Shown piece by piece: positions 39,053-48,756 of a stretch of DNA of 64,000 bases. The translations under genes and the position numbers were made by a program. Source of the DNA: Terriglobia bacterium (GTDB lineage Bacteria > Acidobacteriota > Terriglobia > Terriglobales > Acidobacteriaceae); assembly GCA_020073565.1 (NCBI GenBank), contig JAIQEY010000017.1:1-64000 (forward strand). The letters are read 5' to 3'. The stretch's first letter is position 1. Each line of letters begins with the position of its first letter. The notes under the pieces were generated by a model that did not search any database, had not been told where the DNA came from, and saw nothing but the letters and a program-made list of their open reading frames with translations.

Positions 39053-42000
39053 CTAGAACATAAGTTTGAGCGCGAACTGAAGGACTCGGGGATTGTTCAC
39101 GGTCGCGTTCACTTTGGCGAAACGTGACCCCAAATTGACATCCTGCATATGGGAATTGCCGCCACCGTTCAGATAGAACTGGGCGTGATTCCAGGCATTG
39201 AAGAACTCGGCGCGGAAGTCCAGCCTCATGCCCTCGTGGGGAAGGGGGAAATGCTTGATGAATGAGAGATCGGTGTTGACAAAATCCGGGCCATAGAGCG
39301 GGGCCCGGTTTGCGTTCCCGAGCATCCCGGGTAACGCGTGGTCATATGCGCAGGGATTAAACCAGTTATCAACCGTGCCAACTCGATCCGGCGCACGGCC
39401 TCCAGCCGAAACCAGAATCTGGCACGTTGGATCGGAGTTAGCGGCGACAATTCCTGCCTTGTGGGGGTCGCTGATTTGATCAGGGCGATTGAAGAAATTT
39501 CCGTTCCACTGAAAGTTCACACCGGAGACACCCGGGCTTCCCGCTGCGCCACCGTTGGCGCCATCAACCACGAACAGCGGAAACCCAGATGTGATCCGCT
39601 CGATTACATCCACTTCCCAATCTCCCAAGATCGCATTCACAGGTCCGCTCCAATTGCTGCCAAATTGCTTGCCTTTACCGAAGGGCAAGTCATAGGTCAC
39701 GCTGGCCGTGAATTGGTGATTGAGGTTGAGTTGCGAGAGCCCCCAATCCAACCTTTGATATCCGGGCAGCGGAAAGAAAGTTGCTCCCGCCGAGCTGCCG
39801 AGACCATCAGGCAAACCGGAGTCGAAGGTGCGGGAATATGTGTATCCCAGAAGAGCGTAGAGGCCGCGGCGGGCACTCTTGGTCTCGGCCTTGATCTGCA
39901 GAGAGTCGTAGTGAGCGCGACCGACGTCATTGTTGCCATTCATCACCAGGGGAAATAGGAATACCCCATCCCCAGCACCCCATCTCGGCGCGAAAGCTGC
40001 TCCGCCGGGACCGCATCCGCGCGTATATCCATTGGTGCCGCCGTTGCACGCTCCGGGAGATCCCACGTTCAGATTCACCTGGCCCGCCAGAATGTGCGAA
40101 CTGCGCGAGCCCGCATACCCAGCGGTTAGCACTATGTTACCCGGCAACTGGTGCTCGATATTCAGGTTGAATTGCTGCACCTTTCCCTGCTTAAAGTTCA
40201 CGTTCTGAACCTGCAGCGCTCCCGGATAGAGCTGGGGGTTCGGAGGCGCCGTAATTGCGGGGAGGAACAGACGCTGATTTCCGCAGTTCTCCGGAGTTGC
40301 CGAGCCGGAGTTATTGAAGGGACATGGACCGAAGAAGTTGTCCAATTCGGCTAAGTAGGGTGGATTCTCCCACAGTCCTTGTCCGCCCTGGTTCCATGAT
40401 GAATCGTGGAAAATGGCATAGCCCGCGCGCACAGCGGTCCTTTGCGAACCAAACGGTTTCCAAGCGAGGCCGATGCGAGGCTCGAAAGCTGTCTTATCCC
40501 ACTGGATACCGACGTGGCTGTCGGAACGAACGCAGATATCGCAACCGTCTATCGGGGCTGACCCGGCAACGAAAAACCTCCCGGAGTTAAAGTCGAAGTT
40601 GGCCTGGCGATTTTTAGCTTCGCTGACCGGCGTCACCAGAGCCCAAGCCAAGCCCAAGTTCAGTGTCAGATCGTTAGTTACTCTCCAAGTGTCCTCGACG
40701 AAGGGGCGGTACATCTTCCAGCGACGTCCCGTCGTAGCACCAAAAAATGTCTGGTCATGAATTCCGCCCCCCAACTGCCCGAGGAGGAGATCGGCAGTAG
40801 CGTCACCCGTCAATCCGAAGTTGATGTAGAAGCCATCCTGAAAGGCGTTCGTTTCAACGTTCAACTGGTTCGCCCGGAATCCCATGCCGACCCGGATGTC
40901 GTGCTTGCCGCGAATCATGTCGAACGAATCCGAGATGGAGAAAACGTTGGTCCCACCTTGAAAGGGAGCAAACCCGCGATCTCCCAGATTCCAGTAGTTG
41001 TTCATCAGGGTCGAACTGAGTCCGCAGCTGATGCAGTCTTTGGTTGACTGGTCGACGACACCGGCAGGGGCGTTCACGCACTTGCTATTCAAATTTGCGC
41101 CCAGTATACCGAACTCAGCGGACTGACAGGTGCGGTCCCCGAAAGACAGAATGTGATTGAAAATCCGATTAAAACCTGCCGTGAACTGGTTGATGTTGCG
41201 ATCGTTGAAAATGTGGGTTTCAGAAACCGCCACATTGCGTCCGTGGTTGCTAATGTTTTGAGTGCTTCCAAAAGCGTCCTCTGTTGCAAATCCCGGCGAC
41301 CCCCCTGGGACAAACGAATTGGCCTGGTCATAGCTGAAGCGAGCAAACGCCGAGTCTTTGCTGGAAAAATTGTGATCCAGGCGGATGTCGAAGGACGCTT
41401 CATTCAGCTTTCTGACGGGCACGTTCGAGTAGTTGGTGATGGTCGATTTGTTGACCGGAGTGGTGGTCTGCGGATACAGGTTGATCATCTTCAAGCCGGA
41501 GGGATCGACAGATGGATTCACCTCCAGATCGAACATCTCGCGCGGAATCTTATTGCAAGGCGAGCCGCCAGTCTGGGACCCGTCCGGATTGGGCGAGATA
41601 GGGTTGTCGGAGGCGTCGCACATGAAGGGCGAGAAAGTATACGGACTGTTGATGTTGGGGAAAACAAATCCGTTGTATGAGGTCACACCCCGCGTACCGC
41701 CCAAGGGGTCGAGAGTATAGTCCCCGTTCTTCATCGCCTCCGTCGGAATTAAACCGTTGTGCGGTTCCCCGTGGCGCCTTCTCGTACCTTGATAGTCCAC
41801 GAAGAAGAAAGTCTTGTCCTTCTGGATCGCCCCACCCAGCGCGCCGCCAAACTGATTCAGATTGAACTGCTCCTTCGAAGCAGCGAAGAAGCTCTTCGCG
41901 TCGAGCTTGGTATTCCGGAAGAACTCGAATACCGACCCGTGGAGCTTGTTTGAACCCGACTTCGTCGTGATCAGCACGGTCGGACCAGCGCGTGTGCCGA

Positions 42001-42718
42001 ACTCCGCCGAGTAGTTATAAGTCAGAACCTTGAATTCCTGGATAGCGTCGATGGAAGGCTGAATCCCAATGCCGCCGGCGGTCAGTTCGTTGTTGTCAAC
42101 GCCGTCGAACAGCCAATCTGTACTTTGGGGGCGTGAGCCACCCACCGAGAGAGAAAACGTTCCGCGGGTCGACACTTCGCTGCTCGGGCCGTTGTTGAAG
42201 AAACTGAATGGATTGGTTTCCTGAGTGACGCCCGGGGTCAGGGTCGCCAACTGGACAAAATCGCGTCCGTTCAGGGGAAGGTCGGCGACCTGCTGCTCGG
42301 TAATGACTTGGCCGAGCGTTGGGTTGGTCGTCTGGACGGCGACTTCGGTGGCACTAACCTCCACGGTCTGGCTGACAGTAGCGGGATTGAGGCTGAAGTT
42401 GACCTCGCGGTGTTCGTCGACCTGCAGGCGCAGATCTTTCTGCTCGGTGGTCTGGAAGCCTTGCGCCTCCACTCGGACGGTAAACGTGGAGACGGGGAGC
42501 AGAGGGACGAGGTAGTGGCCGGTGTCGTCCGTCTTGGCCTCACGCACGAGGCCGGTTTGCTGCGAAGTGATTCTCACGGTCGCGCCCGAAATGACTGATC
42601 CGGTTTTGTCTTCCACGGCGCCCGAGAAACTTCCGTTGGCTTGGCCGTAGAGAAGGGGACAAATCGAGAACACGAGCGAGCAGACGACTACCGCACACCA
42701 CTTGCTTCTGGTCAGCAT
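39053..42718 (-). CDS. TonB-dependent receptor with N-terminal carboxypeptidase-regulatory-like domain
   Basis: This is a 1,221-residue outer-membrane protein. Signal peptide MLTRSKWCAVVVCSLVFSICPLLYG; CarboxypepD_reg-like domain ~28-110 (FSGAVEDKTGSVISGATVRI); plug domain with QVADLPLNGRDFVQLATLTPGV, typical of acidobacterial Oar-like receptors; then a long beta-barrel ending in aromatic Phe (RVLQFALKLMF). ATG 42718 has GGCGGAG upstream; an upstream in-frame extension lacks signal-peptide sense. By position, among nucleoside hydrolases and next to a ureide-permease-like transporter, it may import nucleosides, nucleotides or a conjugate, but this family has hundreds of paralogues with unknown substrates. 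The 278-base gap upstream holds an AATCGATT palindrome (42824-42831). Confidence 0.92.
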   Translation of the reverse strand: MLTRSKWCAVVVCSLVFSICPLLYGQANGSFSGAVEDKTGSVISGATVRITSQQTGLVREAKTDDTGHYLVPLLPVSTFTVRVEAQGFQTTEQKDLRLQVDEHREVNFSLNPATVSQTVEVSATEVAVQTTNPTLGQVITEQQVADLPLNGRDFVQLATLTPGVTQETNPFSFFNNGPSSEVSTRGTFSLSVGGSRPQSTDWLFDGVDNNELTAGGIGIQPSIDAIQEFKVLTYNYSAEFGTRAGPTVLITTKSGSNKLHGSVFEFFRNTKLDAKSFFAASKEQFNLNQFGGALGGAIQKDKTFFFVDYQGTRRRHGEPHNGLIPTEAMKNGDYTLDPLGGTRGVTSYNGFVFPNINSPYTFSPFMCDASDNPISPNPDGSQTGGSPCNKIPREMFDLEVNPSVDPSGLKMINLYPQTTTPVNKSTITNYSNVPVRKLNEASFDIRLDHNFSSKDSAFARFSYDQANSFVPGGSPGFATEDAFGSTQNISNHGRNVAVSETHIFNDRNINQFTAGFNRIFNHILSFGDRTCQSAEFGILGANLNSKCVNAPAGVVDQSTKDCISCGLSSTLMNNYWNLGDRGFAPFQGGTNVFSISDSFDMIRGKHDIRVGMGFRANQLNVETNAFQDGFYINFGLTGDATADLLLGQLGGGIHDQTFFGATTGRRWKMYRPFVEDTWRVTNDLTLNLGLAWALVTPVSEAKNRQANFDFNSGRFFVAGSAPIDGCDICVRSDSHVGIQWDKTAFEPRIGLAWKPFGSQRTAVRAGYAIFHDSSWNQGGQGLWENPPYLAELDNFFGPCPFNNSGSATPENCGNQRLFLPAITAPPNPQLYPGALQVQNVNFKQGKVQQFNLNIEHQLPGNIVLTAGYAGSRSSHILAGQVNLNVGSPGACNGGTNGYTRGCGPGGAAFAPRWGAGDGVFLFPLVMNGNNDVGRAHYDSLQIKAETKSARRGLYALLGYTYSRTFDSGLPDGLGSSAGATFFPLPGYQRLDWGLSQLNLNHQFTASVTYDLPFGKGKQFGSNWSGPVNAILGDWEVDVIERITSGFPLFVVDGANGGAAGSPGVSGVNFQWNGNFFNRPDQISDPHKAGIVAANSDPTCQILVSAGGRAPDRVGTVDNWFNPCAYDHALPGMLGNANRAPLYGPDFVNTDLSFIKHFPLPHEGMRLDFRAEFFNAWNHAQFYLNGGGNSHMQDVNLGSRFAKVNATVNNPRVLQFALKLMF

Positions 42719-42996
42719 GTTGACTCCGCCTTGATGCCACTTCTGAAGTGGCGATTTGGGATCTGCTCCACGCGGCTGGGGGTGGGAGTGTCCCTGAACT
42801 TCGTTTTGTATTCCGGTCATCTAAATCGATTGGGTTTTGAAAGTCAAGAGCTTTATCCCCGCGCGCGGAATGCAGCATGTTGAGGTAAGCGAAAACTACA
42901 AAAAACTGGAGTGCTGAGCCGCGCGGGAATTCCAAACGTCATAAATCCACACACGACTGTCCGCACCTTTGGTAGCGATCTCGGCTGGCAGGGATC

Positions 42997-43992
42997 TCAG
43001 CCGTTCGAGCGCGCGACCAGCAGAATGGCCAAGCAGTAAAACACGAACATCAGAAACAAATATGTTTTGGCTTTGGTGCCCGCGCCTGCAAATTCTTTCC
43101 ACGCCAGAACGCCCCACAGGGCCGCAACCATGGGCGCGGATTGTCCGATCGCGTATGAGATGGCGACACCAGTGAAGTTGGCGGCGACGAGATTGAAGAC
43201 CATGCCGGTGCCCCAGATAAATCCCCCGAGCAGACCGAGGAGGTGGCCCGAGGCGGGCGCGCTGAAGAAGCCGGAAAAGCCGACCGGCTCTCCGACGAGC
43301 GGGTGCTTCATGAAGTAGATGTTCCATACAAAGCACGAGAGCAGCGCGCCAAGCGTGAGGAAGATAGCAGCCGCGTAGGGACCGAGTGTACCGAGCACAT
43401 TGCCGTTCACTTGGTGCGGCATCGCTCGCGTCATGAAAGGAGCCCAGAGGCCCATCAGGACTCCGGAAACGATGCAGACGATGATGCTCCTTCTGGAAAC
43501 CGCACGCCCGGCGCTGGCGAGGCTGCCGTAGGCCTTGCCGTCGAGAATCACAGCGATGACGGCGCAGACAACTCCGGCGGCCAGCAGAGCGGCATTCCCT
43601 TTCGGCTGCTGCACGTAGCTCGTAATAACCCCTACCACCAGCGCGATCCCGATCGAAACGGGGAATGCGACTGCGAGTCCTGCCATATCGATGGCGGCGA
43701 CAAGAAGCAGGTTGGCCAGGTTGAAGATTGCGCCGCCGAGCATCGCCAACAATACGTCGCCCGTTGCGGCTCCGTGGATGTTGTTGACGAGGCTGGAGGC
43801 ATCGTGGCTCGTGATGCCCATCGTGTGTCCGAGGATGAGCGAGATCAAAAAGATTCCTATGGCGTAGTCCCAGTAAAAAAGTTCGAAGCGATAATTCTTG
43901 ACGCCCTTGTACGTGTTGGCCCAGGAACCCCAGCAGACGGCGCTCGTGATCATCATCAGCAGCGCGACCGCGAAACTATGAGGTATGAACAT
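42997..43992 (-). CDS. ureide-permease / GRP-type transporter (DMT superfamily)
   Basis: This is a 331-residue integral membrane protein with about ten hydrophobic helices, without signal peptide. The opening MLMMITSAVCWGSWANTYKG-like segment and FELFYWDYAIGIFLISLILG, with GGAIFNLANLLLVAAIDMAGLAVAFPVSIGIALV, resemble the ureide permease and glucose/ribose porter families of the drug/metabolite transporter superfamily. Conserved GTGMVFNLVA and GQSAPMVAALWGV are in the second half. Placed 30 bases downstream of nucleoside hydrolase copy 5 in the same direction, it likely imports one product of nucleoside cleavage: ribose, or a base/ureide. Which one cannot be decided from sequence. Confidence 0.78.
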   Translation of the reverse strand: MFIPHSFAVALLMMITSAVCWGSWANTYKGVKNYRFELFYWDYAIGIFLISLILGHTMGITSHDASSLVNNIHGAATGDVLLAMLGGAIFNLANLLLVAAIDMAGLAVAFPVSIGIALVVGVITSYVQQPKGNAALLAAGVVCAVIAVILDGKAYGSLASAGRAVSRRSIIVCIVSGVLMGLWAPFMTRAMPHQVNGNVLGTLGPYAAAIFLTLGALLSCFVWNIYFMKHPLVGEPVGFSGFFSAPASGHLLGLLGGFIWGTGMVFNLVAANFTGVAISYAIGQSAPMVAALWGVLAWKEFAGAGTKAKTYLFLMFVFYCLAILLVARSNG

Positions 43993-44022
43993 TCGTTCTC
44001 CTTGACATTCGGTGGTGCGAGT

Positions 44023-45060
44023 TTACTTGCCGCCAATCCTCGACACAAATAGCTGCAGGAAGCGCTCGGCGTCGACGGCGACGCACACTTTCGCATTGGG
44101 CTCGACTTTGTCGACGCCCTCGATGACGTAGCGGTCGCCGTGGAGCACGTTGCGCTCGACGGCACCACGTCGGTTGGCTACGGTTTCGCCGCGCGTGAAT
44201 TCGCCTTTGGTTTCTACGTCGACATGCATGGCCGACGCGGTTACGAGCGTGGAATCGATCGCCACGCCGACGGCTAGCGGATCGTACATGGGAGTGCCGG
44301 GAGAACCGAATTTTGCCGAGAGATCCACCAGATAGCTCGCCACCTTGGAGATGAAATCGTTGATGGGGCCGTGGGTCTGGCCGAGTTGTTGCAGGTGCTT
44401 CTTGGAGAGCAGCGTTTTGTCGCCGACATCGAGGCCAACCATGGTGACTTGCCATCCAGCTTGGAAAACGATCTGAGCGGCTTCGGGATCGTTGTAGATG
44501 TTGGCTTCGGCGGCGGCATTCACGTTGCCGCCTGTGATGGAGCCACCCATGATGATGACCTCCTTCACAAGCGGAACAATGGAAGGATCTTTTTCTAGGG
44601 CGAGCGCAATGTTGGTCAGAGGACCCACGGGGACCAGCGTGATGTCGTGCGGTGCGGCGTGCACAAGTTCGATGATCAGGTCGGGGCCGTAGCGGGAATC
44701 GACTTTGCACTTACTCGGCGGGAGTTCTACGTCGGCCAGGCCATTCTTGCCGTGCCAGAACTCGGCGGTGATGAGCTTCTGAAACAGCGGGTGCTGCGCT
44801 CCGGCGGCTACGGGAATGTCACAACGGTTGGCAAGTGACACCATCCGCAGGGCGTTCTCGAGTCCCTGCTTGGCGGTTACGTTGCCGGGCACGACGGTGA
44901 TGGCGCGGACATCGAGCTCGGGAGAATTGAGCGCGAGCATCAGGGCCATGGCATCGTCAGACCCGGGGTCGGTATCGAAGATGATTTTGCGCGTAGCGCC
45001 GGAGGCGGAGAAGGAAAAGAACAGTGCGAAAAGTATGCAAAGAAAGAAGTATCGCGTCAC
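44023..45060 (-). CDS. exported nucleoside hydrolase, canonical type (copy 5)
   Basis: The ~345-residue protein has a signal peptide (TRYFFLCILFALFFSFSASG). The canonical site is intact: Asp29, Asp31, Asp35, Asp36 in FDTDPGSDDAMAL, followed by VVPGNV, where the usual AGN has become PGN. Also IIMGGSITGGNVNAAAEANIYNDPEA and MYDPLAVGVAID, where Tyr replaces the usual His before the last Asp ligand. The start is unsettled: GTG 45060 gives the tidiest signal peptide, while a GGAGG at 45094-45098 suggests initiation slightly upstream at a non-ATG codon. Downstream by 30 bases lies the ureide-permease/GRP-like transporter, so cleavage and uptake are probably coupled. Confidence 0.88.
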   Translation of the reverse strand: MTRYFFLCILFALFFSFSASGATRKIIFDTDPGSDDAMALMLALNSPELDVRAITVVPGNVTAKQGLENALRMVSLANRCDIPVAAGAQHPLFQKLITAEFWHGKNGLADVELPPSKCKVDSRYGPDLIIELVHAAPHDITLVPVGPLTNIALALEKDPSIVPLVKEVIIMGGSITGGNVNAAAEANIYNDPEAAQIVFQAGWQVTMVGLDVGDKTLLSKKHLQQLGQTHGPINDFISKVASYLVDLSAKFGSPGTPMYDPLAVGVAIDSTLVTASAMHVDVETKGEFTRGETVANRRGAVERNVLHGDRYVIEGVDKVEPNAKVCVAVDAERFLQLFVSRIGGK

Positions 45061-45262
45061 GGAAACTTGATTTCGTGCCTTGTTCAGGACAAACCTCCGC
45101 AATGTGGGAATCGCGCCGTAGCGTAGCGTCGCGGTCGTGAAGTGTCAAGACCAAAGACGTGATCCGCACACACTAGTCGCGCAAAGTGCGTCCTGGGATT
45201 CGGAGAATGCATCTTTTCTACTATCTGCCGTACAATTGCACGGCAAGTTGACGGATCTCTTG

Positions 45263-46321
45263 ATGTCCGCAGACCAGAATCAATATCGAAGTCTTGCGCA
45301 CGCCGCAGAGAGTGCGAAGGCGGATGACCACTCACAGCGCGAACAATCCATCGCCACCCTCGCAGGACACGCCTTGCTGCGGAACTCCGGTATGCCTCTC
45401 AACCTGGACTGGGTACGAGAGGTGCGCGTCAACACGAGCGCGGTGGAGCGCCGCGCGCAATCCCATGTCGCACGCAGGACGGTAAAGAAGGAATGGCAGG
45501 CAGCATGGCTTCTGCGGGCGATTACCTGCATGGATCTGACGACTCTGTCGGGCGATGACACCGAAGAGCGCGTGCGGAGATTGTGCGCGAAAGCGCGGCA
45601 GCCGATTCAGCAGGAACTTGAGCAAAAGCTGGGTGTCCAGGACCTCGGAATCAAGGTGGCTGCCGTCTGCGTGTATCACACGTTTGTGGAGACTGCTCTG
45701 CACGCGCTCGAGGGCACGGGCGTGCACGTGGCCGCAGTATCCACGGGATTTCCGGCGGGCCTATCGCCGCTGGCGGAACGCGTGGCGGAGATCCGGCGTT
45801 CAGTGGAAGCCGGCGCTCAGGAGATTGACGTTGTGATTACTCGCGCCCATGTTTTTGGCGGACGTTGGCAAGCCCTATATGACGAGATTGCGGCGTTCAA
45901 GCAGGCCTGCGGCGCCGTACACATGAAAGTCATCCTGGGAACGGGCGATCTGTTGACCCTTCGCAATGTCGCTCGGGCAAGCGTGGTGGCGATGATGGCA
46001 GGCGCGGATTTCATCAAGACATCGACGGGGAAGGAACCGACCAACGCGACTCTGCCGGTCGGCTTCGTGATGACCCGCGCGATCCGCGAATATGCGCAGC
46101 AGACCGGCATGGCAGTAGGCTTCAAACCTGCGGGCGGCATTCGCACGGCGAAACAGTCCATCGATTGGCTGGCGATGATCAAAGAAGAGCTTGGTCCGTC
46201 GTGGATGCGGGCGGAAATGTTCCGCTTGGGAGCTAGCGGTCTGCTGGGGGATATCGAGCGGCAGTTGGAGCATCACGCGACTGGACGCTACTCGGCGGAG
46301 TATCGCCATCCCATTGCCTAG
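45263..46321 (+). CDS. deoC: deoxyribose-phosphate aldolase
   Basis: This is a 352-residue long-form DERA: 2-deoxyribose-5-phosphate to glyceraldehyde-3-phosphate plus acetaldehyde. The Schiff-base lysine is Lys252 in ADFIKTSTGKEP, with the second active-site lysine in GFKPAGGIRTAKQS, and the N-terminal CMDLTTLSGDDTEERVRRLC and VAAVCVYHTFVE strands. The extra N-terminal 90 residues match the longer animal-like/actinobacterial type rather than E. coli DeoC. It is followed 45 bases later by an aldehyde dehydrogenase that could oxidise the acetaldehyde. First of a four-gene plus-strand group (deoC, ALDH, TrpF-like, rbsK). Confidence 0.94.
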   Translation: MSADQNQYRSLAHAAESAKADDHSQREQSIATLAGHALLRNSGMPLNLDWVREVRVNTSAVERRAQSHVARRTVKKEWQAAWLLRAITCMDLTTLSGDDTEERVRRLCAKARQPIQQELEQKLGVQDLGIKVAAVCVYHTFVETALHALEGTGVHVAAVSTGFPAGLSPLAERVAEIRRSVEAGAQEIDVVITRAHVFGGRWQALYDEIAAFKQACGAVHMKVILGTGDLLTLRNVARASVVAMMAGADFIKTSTGKEPTNATLPVGFVMTRAIREYAQQTGMAVGFKPAGGIRTAKQSIDWLAMIKEELGPSWMRAEMFRLGASGLLGDIERQLEHHATGRYSAEYRHPIA

Positions 46322-46366
46322 TCGCGAGACGCAGTTGCGAAACAAAAGAGAATCGAGCAGACGCGA

Positions 46367-48751
46367 ATGAGCATTGCCGAAAAATTCGTGAGCATGGAGT
46401 ATGGCCCCGCTCCAGAAGATCCGAAAGAAGCCACGGCTTGGCTGGAGCGCCACGGGCGCAGCTTCGGACACTTCATCAACGGCGCGTGGCAGCAGCCTGC
46501 CCAGGGTGGCTACTTCGACACGGTGGATCCATCGACGGGAGATAAGCTGGCCTCGGTCGCGCAGGGTTCTGCGGCGGACGTGGATGCTGCAGTCAAGGCG
46601 GCGCGGGCAGTTGCACCGAAGTGGCAGGCGCTCACTCCGCATGCGCGGGCCCGCTATTTGTATGCGCTGGCGCGGCTGGTGCAGAAGCATTCCCGTCGTC
46701 TCGCTGTGCTTGAGACGATGGACAATGGCAAGCCGATTCGCGAGAGCCGGGACATCGATATTCCGCTGGTAGCGCGGCATTTTTATCATCACGCGGGCTG
46801 GGCACAACTGCTGGGGCAGGAATTTCCCGAGTATGTAGCGTGCGGCGTGGTTGGACAGATCATCCCCTGGAATTTCCCGCTGCTGATGCTGGCGTGGAAG
46901 GTTGCCCCGGCGCTGGCCACTGGGAACACTGTGGTTCTGAAACCGGCGGAGTTCACACCGTTGACCGCTCTTGTGTTCGCCGAAATTTGTCAGGAAGCTG
47001 GGCTACCTGCCGGCGTCGTCAACATTGTGACGGGCGACGGTTCCACGGGCGAAGCGTTGGTGAAGCATCCCGATGTGGACAAGATTGCGTTCACCGGTTC
47101 GACCGAGGTTGGACGCGCGATTCGTGGCGCTACGGCTGCGAGCCACAAGGGTCTTTCGCTCGAGCTGGGCGGAAAATCTCCGTTCATCATTTTCGAAGAC
47201 GCCGATCTGGATAGCGCAGTCGAAGGCCTGGTGGATGGAATCTGGTTCAACCAGGGACAAGTATGCTGCGCGGGTTCACGACTTCTGATGCAGGAGAGCA
47301 TTGCCGAACCTCTCATGGCCAAAGTTCGGGATCGCATGGGCAGCTTGCGGATTGGCGCGCCGCTTGACAAGGCAATCGATATCGGCGCGATTGTCGCCCG
47401 AGTGCAACTCGATCGCATTCGCAAGCTGGTGGATCAGGGTGTGGCCGACGGTGCAACCTGCTGGCAGCCCCAAGTTACGCTGCCCGCCCGCGGATTTTAC
47501 TATCCGCCCACGCTGCTCAGCAATGTGCATCCCACATCGATTGTTGCCCAGCAGGAAATCTTTGGACCGGTGCTGGCGGCAATGACGTTCCGCACTCCAA
47601 GAGAAGCCGTGGAACTGGCCAACAATACTGTTTATGGCCTGGCGGCTTGTGTCTGGAGTGAAAGCATCAACGTGGCGCTACACGTTGCTGCGCAACTGAA
47701 GGCGGGCGTGGTGTGGGTCAACTGCACAAATCTCTTCGACGCTTCCTGTGGATTCGGCGGCTACCGCGAAAGCGGCTACGGGCGCGAGGGCGGCCGGGAA
47801 GGCTTGCTGGAGTACATGGAGCCGGCGTGGTTCAAGAACGCCCCGCAGCTTCCGGTGGCAAAGACATCGGCGCCACTCGAGGTAGACAAGGAAGAGGAAG
47901 GCACTACTCCTGCGATTGATCGCACCGTGAAGCTCTATATCGGAGGCAAGCAGGCGCGTCCGGATTCTGGATACAGCATGGAGGCGCGCGCCGCCGACGG
48001 GCGCTTGCTGGGTGAGGCTCCGCTTGGGAACCGGAAAGACATTCGCAACGCGGTCGAGGCGGCACGAAAAGCGGACTCCTGGGCAAAGGCCACGGCCCAC
48101 AACCGCGCCCAGGTTCTGTATTACTGCGCTGAAAATCTCGCTCTGCGCCGCGACGAGATCACGCGCCGGCTCGCCGTCGTGGTAGGTGAAAAGCAGGCGG
48201 CGGCAGAACTGGCTCTTGGTATTGAGCGAATCTTCTCGTATGCGGCGTGGGCGGATAAGTTCGACGGCGCGGTGCACAATCCGCCGTTCCGAAATATTGC
48301 GATCGCCATGCACGAGGCGGTTGGAACGATTGGCATCATCTGTCCGCGGGAAACGCCGCTCCTTGGTTTCCTTTCTCTTGTGATGCCGGCGCTGGCTGTT
48401 GGCAACACGGTGATCGCCGTTCCTTCCGAAGCCTATCCCCTCATCACCGGCGATCTCTACCAACTCTTCGACACCAGCGACCTGCCCGGCGGCGCGGTGA
48501 ACATCGTCACCGGCTATGCATCGCAGCTTTTGAAGACACTTGCCGAGCACGACGACGTGGATGCCATCTGGTCGTTTGGCGATGAAGCCAGTGCGGCGGC
48601 AGCGAAGGCGATGTCGGTTGGCAATCTAAAGCAGGTGTGGACCAATGAAGGCCGGGCGATCGATTGGTTCGACTTGAAAACGGCCGAGGGCCGCTGGTTT
48701 CTCGAGCACGCCACGCAGGTCAAGAATATTTGGGTGCCTTACGGCGAGTAG
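46367..48751 (+). CDS. two-domain aldehyde dehydrogenase (ALDH16 type)
   Basis: This is a 794-residue protein. Domain 1 (~1-500) is a full ALDH: IIPWNFPLLMLAWKVAPALA, SLELGGKSPFII (catalytic Glu) and NQGQVCCAGSR with catalytic Cys300, ending in the oligomerisation strand region. Domain 2 (~515-794) is a second, shortened ALDH fold: IGIICPRETPLLGFLSLVMPAL, DLPGGAVNIVTGYA, and IWSFGDEASAAAAKAM replacing the E-LGGK motif. It lacks the Cys region, so it is non-catalytic. This layout fits the bacterial ALDH16 family. Placed between deoC and a TrpF-like gene, its likely role is oxidation of acetaldehyde or another catabolic aldehyde with NAD+. Confidence 0.88.
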   Translation: MSIAEKFVSMEYGPAPEDPKEATAWLERHGRSFGHFINGAWQQPAQGGYFDTVDPSTGDKLASVAQGSAADVDAAVKAARAVAPKWQALTPHARARYLYALARLVQKHSRRLAVLETMDNGKPIRESRDIDIPLVARHFYHHAGWAQLLGQEFPEYVACGVVGQIIPWNFPLLMLAWKVAPALATGNTVVLKPAEFTPLTALVFAEICQEAGLPAGVVNIVTGDGSTGEALVKHPDVDKIAFTGSTEVGRAIRGATAASHKGLSLELGGKSPFIIFEDADLDSAVEGLVDGIWFNQGQVCCAGSRLLMQESIAEPLMAKVRDRMGSLRIGAPLDKAIDIGAIVARVQLDRIRKLVDQGVADGATCWQPQVTLPARGFYYPPTLLSNVHPTSIVAQQEIFGPVLAAMTFRTPREAVELANNTVYGLAACVWSESINVALHVAAQLKAGVVWVNCTNLFDASCGFGGYRESGYGREGGREGLLEYMEPAWFKNAPQLPVAKTSAPLEVDKEEEGTTPAIDRTVKLYIGGKQARPDSGYSMEARAADGRLLGEAPLGNRKDIRNAVEAARKADSWAKATAHNRAQVLYYCAENLALRRDEITRRLAVVVGEKQAAAELALGIERIFSYAAWADKFDGAVHNPPFRNIAIAMHEAVGTIGIICPRETPLLGFLSLVMPALAVGNTVIAVPSEAYPLITGDLYQLFDTSDLPGGAVNIVTGYASQLLKTLAEHDDVDAIWSFGDEASAAAAKAMSVGNLKQVWTNEGRAIDWFDLKTAEGRWFLEHATQVKNIWVPYGE

Positions 48752-48756
48752 TTTCC

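Noticed and set aside
42824..42831. AATCGATT palindrome upstream of the TonB receptor as a LacI-type operator
   Set aside because: Only 8 bases, no flanking symmetry and no second copy; too weak to list as a site.
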